The notes under the pieces: model-generated
What the model was told of the DNA's origin: nothing
Database searches by the model: none
Seen by the model: the letters and a program-made list of their open reading frames with translations, nothing else
In this document: piece by piece, positions 5,680-9,075 of the stretch
Layout: every line of letters begins with the position of its first letter
How positions within the stretch are numbered: the stretch's first letter is position 1
Translations under genes and position numbers: made by a program
Source of the DNA: an uncultured Eubacteriales bacterium
Lineage (GTDB): Bacteria > Bacillota > Clostridia > Oscillospirales > Oscillospiraceae
NCBI GenBank assembly: GCA_900321335.1
Contig: ONVR01000084.1
Span: 1-9,075 of the forward strand
Direction: 5' to 3'
DNA length: 9,075 bases

Positions 5680-5744
5680 ATGATAGGGAAAAACCCGCAA
5701 GTGGTCCACCAAATTGCTTTTACACGGGGCGAAAACCCTGTCAA
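5680..5744 (-). promoter_or_regulatory. Candidate promoters of the XRE gene
   Basis: Two minus-strand candidates are visible. The proximal has TGGACC (5708-5703), 17 bases, TATCAT (5685-5680). The distal has a consensus TTGACA (5744-5739), 16 bases, TAAAAG (5722-5717). The proximal fits the palindrome at 5663-5675 better. I cannot decide between them by eye. Confidence 0.45.
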
Positions 5745-5813
5745 AATCCTTTTCCATTCCGGTTTTTCTCCCGCAGACAACAGTTTATCAGATGGGGCGG
5801 CCTTTGAAAAGGC

Positions 5814-5848
5814 AAAAAAACAGATGCCGGAAAACCGGCATCTGTTTT
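5814..5848 (-). terminator. Intrinsic terminator of the CoA-transferase gene
   Basis: A perfect 14-bp stem, AAAACAGATGCCGG (5817-5830) with CCGGCATCTGTTTT (5835-5848), has an AAAA loop. On the minus strand it is followed by seven T (5820-5814). It begins about ten bases past the CoA-transferase stop codon. It could also act on the plus strand, with a weaker T-run. Confidence 0.95.
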
Positions 5849-5858
5849 ATATCGGAAA

Positions 5859-7424
5859 TCAGCCGATGTAGTCGGCCAGGCCGCCCCACTGCTCGTGGAA
5901 CAGTCTCTCGTCCATGAGCTTCAGGTTGGGAGAGATCTCCGGCTTGAAGTCCATGTTGGCCAGAATGTCCTTCTCCAGGTCGATGCCCGGTGCAATCTCG
6001 ATGAGGGTCACCTTGTGGTCGATGAGCTGGAACACGGCCCGCTCGGTGATGTACAGAACGGTCTGGTTCTCACCGGCGTACTGGCCGGCAAAGGTGATCT
6101 GCTTGACCTTGCTGACGAACTTTCTGGTCTTGCCCTCTTCCACGATCTCCAGCTTGCCGTCGTGGGGAACAACCTTGGCCTTGTTCATGAAGGTGCCGCA
6201 GAAGATGACCTTGGGCGTGGCCTGGGTGATGTTGATAAAGCCGCCCGGTCCCGTCATCATCTTGCCCAGGAAGCTGACGTTGTTGTTGCCGTCGCCGTCC
6301 ACCTCGCCCAGGCCCAGGCAGGTCATGTTCAGGCCGCCGCCGTCGATGAGATCGAACATATAGCCGTGGTCGATGCAGGCCTGTGCGTTATAGGCCGCGC
6401 CGAAGTGAGGCAGAGCGGAGGGAACGCCGCCGATCATGCCGCTCTCGGTGCTCATGGTGAAGTCGTCGATATCCACGCCGGGCTCCTCATTGACGATCTT
6501 GGCCAGGTCCGCGGGGATGCCCACGCCCAGGTTGATCACGTCGCCCTTTTTCAGCTCCATGGCGCAGCGGCGGTTGATGATCTTGCGCTCGTTGAAGGGC
6601 AGGTTCTCGATGGCGGCCAGAGGCTTCTGGATCTCGCCGGAGAAGGAGGGATCATAGTACAGGCCCTCGGTCTGCCAGCAGGCGTCGGTGGTGGTGGCCT
6701 GAACCACGTAGTCCACCAGGATGCCGGGGATCTTGACGTCCTTGGGCTTCATCTGGCCGTTTTTGCGGACGTACTCCACCTGCACGATGACGATGCCGCC
6801 GGAGTTCTTCACGGCCATGGCGATCATCATGCCCTCGTTGATGAAGCTCTCGTGCTCAAAGGTGATGTTGCCGTTCTCGTCGGCGGTGGTGCCCCGCAGG
6901 AGGGCCACGTTGGGCTTGAAGCCCTTATAGAACAGGTACTCCTCCCCCTGGAAATTGACGACCTCTACCAGATCGTCGGTGGCGGCCTCGTTCATCTTGC
7001 CGCCCTGTACACGGGGATCCACGAAGGTGCCCAGGCCGACCTTGGTCAGAAGGCCGGGCTTGCCCGCGGCGATCTCACGCCACAGATTTACAATAACGCC
7101 CTGGGGCAGGCAGTGACACTGGAGCTTGTTCTCCAGAGCCAGATCCCGGAGGGCAAAGGCGCTGCCCACGTGGGCGCCGCTCCAGCGGGTGACAAGGCCG
7201 GGTCCGGCCTCGCCCAGATGGGTGGTGCCGCGGGTCTTCCAGTCGCCCATGGCGCAGCCCTGCTTCAGGTTCAGATCGCAGGGGTGGCCCGTCTCCTTGA
7301 AGCGGTCACGGATGGCAATGCCGACCTCCTCGGGCCAGCCGGCAAGACCCATGCCGCCGACGCCCACGATGGCGTGGTCGGGAATCAGCTCTGCCGCCTC
7401 TTTGGCGGTAATAAATTTAGCCAT
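5859..7424 (-). CDS. Family I CoA-transferase, propionate/acetate (Pct/YdiF) type
   Basis: A complete 521-residue fused alpha-beta CoA-transferase, normal length for propionate CoA-transferase. The N-terminal half shows VGLGTFVDPRVQGGKMN (129-145), EYLFYKGF (162-169) and VKNSGGIVIVQVE (205-217). The C-terminal half has NLGVGIP (298-304) and STESGMIGGVP (325-335). Glu327 aligns with the catalytic glutamate that forms the glutamyl-CoA thioester in this family. The enzyme moves CoA between short-chain acids, for example acetyl-CoA with propionate, lactate or butyrate; the preferred pair cannot be read from sequence. AAGGAGG lies nine bases before the ATG at 7424. The gene has its own strong promoter and terminator and no visible pathway partners. 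Abundant alternative-frame openness on the plus strand is a compositional shadow. Confidence 0.93.
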   Translation of the reverse strand: MAKFITAKEAAELIPDHAIVGVGGMGLAGWPEEVGIAIRDRFKETGHPCDLNLKQGCAMGDWKTRGTTHLGEAGPGLVTRWSGAHVGSAFALRDLALENKLQCHCLPQGVIVNLWREIAAGKPGLLTKVGLGTFVDPRVQGGKMNEAATDDLVEVVNFQGEEYLFYKGFKPNVALLRGTTADENGNITFEHESFINEGMMIAMAVKNSGGIVIVQVEYVRKNGQMKPKDVKIPGILVDYVVQATTTDACWQTEGLYYDPSFSGEIQKPLAAIENLPFNERKIINRRCAMELKKGDVINLGVGIPADLAKIVNEEPGVDIDDFTMSTESGMIGGVPSALPHFGAAYNAQACIDHGYMFDLIDGGGLNMTCLGLGEVDGDGNNNVSFLGKMMTGPGGFINITQATPKVIFCGTFMNKAKVVPHDGKLEIVEEGKTRKFVSKVKQITFAGQYAGENQTVLYITERAVFQLIDHKVTLIEIAPGIDLEKDILANMDFKPEISPNLKLMDERLFHEQWGGLADYIG

Positions 7425-7481
7425 AATGATGTTCCTCCTTGTTGTGCAGTATCGGTGGGATCAATGCTCATAAAACACTAT

Positions 7482-7510
7482 TATATATTTTGCCATAATT
7501 TGCGTTTCAA
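7482..7510 (-). promoter_or_regulatory. Promoter of the CoA-transferase gene
   Basis: On the minus strand TTGAAA (7510-7505) and TATATA (7487-7482) are 17 bases apart; an overlapping TATAAT (7485-7480) gives 19. The AT-rich -10 region stands out from its surroundings. The leader to the ATG would be about 50 bases, with AAGGAGG before the start. I see no operator-like symmetry. Confidence 0.7.
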
Positions 7511-7561
7511 GGCAAGGGGGTTGCAAAAAATAATGCGAGGATTTTACCGGGGCTTTCACTC

Positions 7562-7589
7562 TTGACAAGGCGGAAAAATGTGCTATCAT
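7562..7589 (+). promoter_or_regulatory. Promoter of the T-box / alaS operon
   Basis: Consensus TTGACA (7562-7567) and TATCAT (7584-7589) are separated by 16 bases. Transcription should begin near 7596, just before stem I of the T-box leader. The promoter is divergent from that of the CoA-transferase gene, about 50 bases away. Confidence 0.75.
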
Positions 7590-7595
7590 ATTCAA

Positions 7596-7832
7596 TACCA
7601 ACAGAAAAAACGCTGTGACGCAGCTCAGCGCATCTGCTCCCCCGCCAGCGAGGAGGGACGGTGAAAGCCTCCGGGAGCGACAGATCCGCAAGCCACTGCC
7701 GAGCGGACAGGGAAGACCTGTACGGACCGATCCCACGATACCGGGATCCCAGAGATCGCCTGCCGCGCAGGTGAATTAGGGTGGTACCGCGATGCACATC
7801 GCCCCTATGACGGGGGCGGTGTTTTTGTTTTT
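7596..7832 (+). promoter_or_regulatory. T-box leader, alanine type (specifier GCC)
   Basis: The leader ends in the diagnostic T-box AGGGTGGTACCGCG (7778-7791) followed by a terminator. Stem I can close through CGCT (7611-7614) with AGCG (7702-7705) and through CATCTG near 7630 with CAGAT at 7681. In the specifier loop GCC (7692-7694) is followed by A and sits in CGCAAGCCACTGCCGAGC, which lines up with the specifier region of known T-boxes. GCC is an alanine codon, in agreement with alaS downstream. Further helices are ACAGG/CCTGT (7707-7721), GATCCC/GGGATC (7729-7748) and CCTGC/GCAGG (7759-7771). Uncharged tRNA-Ala is expected to stabilise the antiterminator and raise expression of the operon. 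Confidence 0.93.
7796..7832 (+). terminator. Intrinsic terminator of the T-box
   Basis: A ten-base stem, ACATCGCCCC (7796-7805) with GGGGCGGTGT (7813-7822, one G-T pair), is followed by a T-rich run to 7832. It is mutually exclusive with the antiterminator formed with the T-box sequence just upstream. It lies 16 bases before the first start codon of the operon. Confidence 0.92.
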
Positions 7833-7848
7833 TACGGAGGATCCTGAC

Positions 7849-8367
7849 ATGAAAATCGCCGTCATCGGCTACAGCGGCTCCGGCAAATCCACGCTGGCGC
7901 GAACCCTCGGAGAGCGGTACAAGGTCCCCGTGCTGCATCTGGACACGGTATTCCACGCGGCCAACTGGCAGCAGCGGGACCGGCAGGAGCAGCTCGCCGC
8001 CGTGGAGACTTTTCTTGACGGAAGCGACGGCTGGGTCATCGACGGCAATTACACCGATCTGCTGTACCGCCGGCGGATGGAAGAGGCAGACCGGATCGTC
8101 ATGCTGCTCTTCGGCCGGTTTGCCTGCCTGTACCGGGCGGCAAAGCGCTACCGGACCTACAGAGGCCGCAGCCGCCCCGACGTGGCGGCGGGCTGTACGG
8201 AAAAGCTGGATTGGGAATTCATCCGGTGGATCCTTCACGGCGGCAGGACCCGGGCGGCCCGGAAGCGATACCGGGACCTGGGCAAAGCCTATCCGGGCAA
8301 GACGACGGTGCTGAAAAACCAGCGGCAGCTGGACGCATTTTTAGCGGGAGGACAGCGGTATGGATAA
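7849..8367 (+). CDS. P-loop NTPase, adenylate-kinase-like (FlaR / 'topology modulation' type)
   Basis: A 172-residue protein starting with MKIAVIG and a Walker A motif GYSGSGKST (7-15). WVIDGNY (about 62-68) is typical of the small kinase-like proteins often labelled topology modulation protein or FlaR. Basic residues such as RYRTYRGRSRP suit a lid region. It may phosphorylate a nucleotide or other small molecule; no substrate is established for this kind. The start at 7849 has GGAGG eight bases upstream. An in-frame ATG at 7792 is inside the T-box and terminator and is rejected. It is the first gene of the T-box operon and overlaps the next gene by eight bases. Confidence 0.85.
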   Translation: MKIAVIGYSGSGKSTLARTLGERYKVPVLHLDTVFHAANWQQRDRQEQLAAVETFLDGSDGWVIDGNYTDLLYRRRMEEADRIVMLLFGRFACLYRAAKRYRTYRGRSRPDVAAGCTEKLDWEFIRWILHGGRTRAARKRYRDLGKAYPGKTTVLKNQRQLDAFLAGGQRYG

Positions 8368-8748
8368 AACACAGCTTCTGAAGCTGCTGGAAAAGATCCC
8401 ATGGCCCCGGGACCAGTGGTGGCTCACCGCCGGCGGCGCCATGGTGCTCTACGGTCTGCGGGAGCAGACACGGGATATCGATCTGGGCTGCACGTCGGCC
8501 CTGGCCGACGCCCTGGAGCAGGCGGGCTTTCCCATCGAGGGGAAGGATAACGGCCTGCGGCACATCCGGTACAGCGAAACGATCGAGCTGTCGGAGAACT
8601 TTTCCTTCGGCGCCCGCACCCGGGTTGAGGGAATCCCGGTACTGACCCTGGCGGGACTTCTGGAGCAGAAGCGGTATCTCAACCGCCCCAAGGATCAAAC
8701 AGACATTCAGGCGCTGGAACGCGCCCTGAAAATACAGGAGGAAACGAA

Positions 8749-8752
<4 letters not shown>
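8360..8752 (+). CDS. Small nucleotidyltransferase-like protein
   Basis: A 130-residue protein with the minimal nucleotidyltransferase signature: GGAMVLYGLREQTRDIDL (25-42), where the Gly-Gly turn precedes the metal-binding pair Asp39 and Asp41. A KDQTDI segment near residue 111 resembles the C-terminal Lys-Asp of AbiEii-like and related domains. Catalytic function is inferred only from the motif. GGGAGG lies eight bases upstream. It overlaps the kinase-like gene by eight bases (ATGGATAA) and alaS by ATGA, so the three are translated from one mRNA. No toxin or HEPN partner is seen, so I do not call it a toxin-antitoxin component. A housekeeping role with alaS is unknown. Confidence 0.8.

Positions 8753-9075
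<323 letters not shown>

Noticed and set aside
5637..5780. 48-residue N-terminal extension of the XRE regulator
   Set aside because: It crosses the predicted promoters and palindrome and adds no domain. The Cro/C1 domain starts naturally at 5636.
5895..7565. A 556-codon plus-strand frame opposite the CoA-transferase gene
   Set aside because: It is rich in Gly, Val, Leu and His-Asp runs with no recognisable domain and has no sensible start context. It is the codon-bias shadow of the real gene on the minus strand.
7792..7848. Earlier ATG of the P-loop protein
   Set aside because: It lies inside the T-box and terminator, which would be RNA structure, and lacks a ribosome site. The ATG at 7849 has GGAGG and leads straight into the P-loop fold.

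Overview
The window looks like chromosomal DNA of an anaerobic, gut-type member of the Clostridia. Oscillospiraceae or a relative is my best guess, from the AlaS and CoA-transferase sequences, strong AGGAGG ribosome sites, fairly high GC, and a T-box and a cobalamin riboswitch side by side. The genus cannot be fixed by eye. I see no mobile element, tRNA, rRNA or CRISPR array.

Layout. Positions 1-1079 (minus) hold a URO-D-superfamily, corrinoid-methyltransferase-like gene that runs off the left edge. It is preceded by a cobalamin riboswitch (about 1186-1299) with an intrinsic terminator (1107-1181). An alpha/beta hydrolase (1295-2233, minus) ends exactly where the riboswitch begins. Divergent from it is a TetR-type regulator (2437-2982, plus) with a palindrome over its likely promoter. 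Then come two coupled minus-strand genes: a UPF0251/DUF134-NifX-like fusion with a His/Cys-rich tail (3854-4681) and a UlaG-like metallo-beta-lactamase-fold protein (3090-3857). Their promoter carries two copies of a perfect 13-bp inverted repeat.

The right half holds an XRE regulator with a four-helix membrane domain (4959-5636, minus) and a family I CoA-transferase of the propionate/acetate type (5859-7424, minus), each closed by a strong terminator. An alanine-type T-box leader (about 7596-7832, plus) follows, with specifier codon GCC. It drives a tightly packed operon of a P-loop kinase-like protein, a small nucleotidyltransferase-like protein and alaS, which is cut by the right edge.

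How they work together: the window is a set of short, separately controlled transcription units rather than one pathway. Two units have RNA sensors that make sense for their genes: cobalamin for a putative corrinoid enzyme, and uncharged tRNA-Ala for alaS. Three others have DNA palindromes placed as expected for local repressors. The least ordinary unit is the metal-sensor-like UPF0251-NifX-His fusion with its paired operators and MBL-fold partner. I found no clearly undescribed defence or mobile system.
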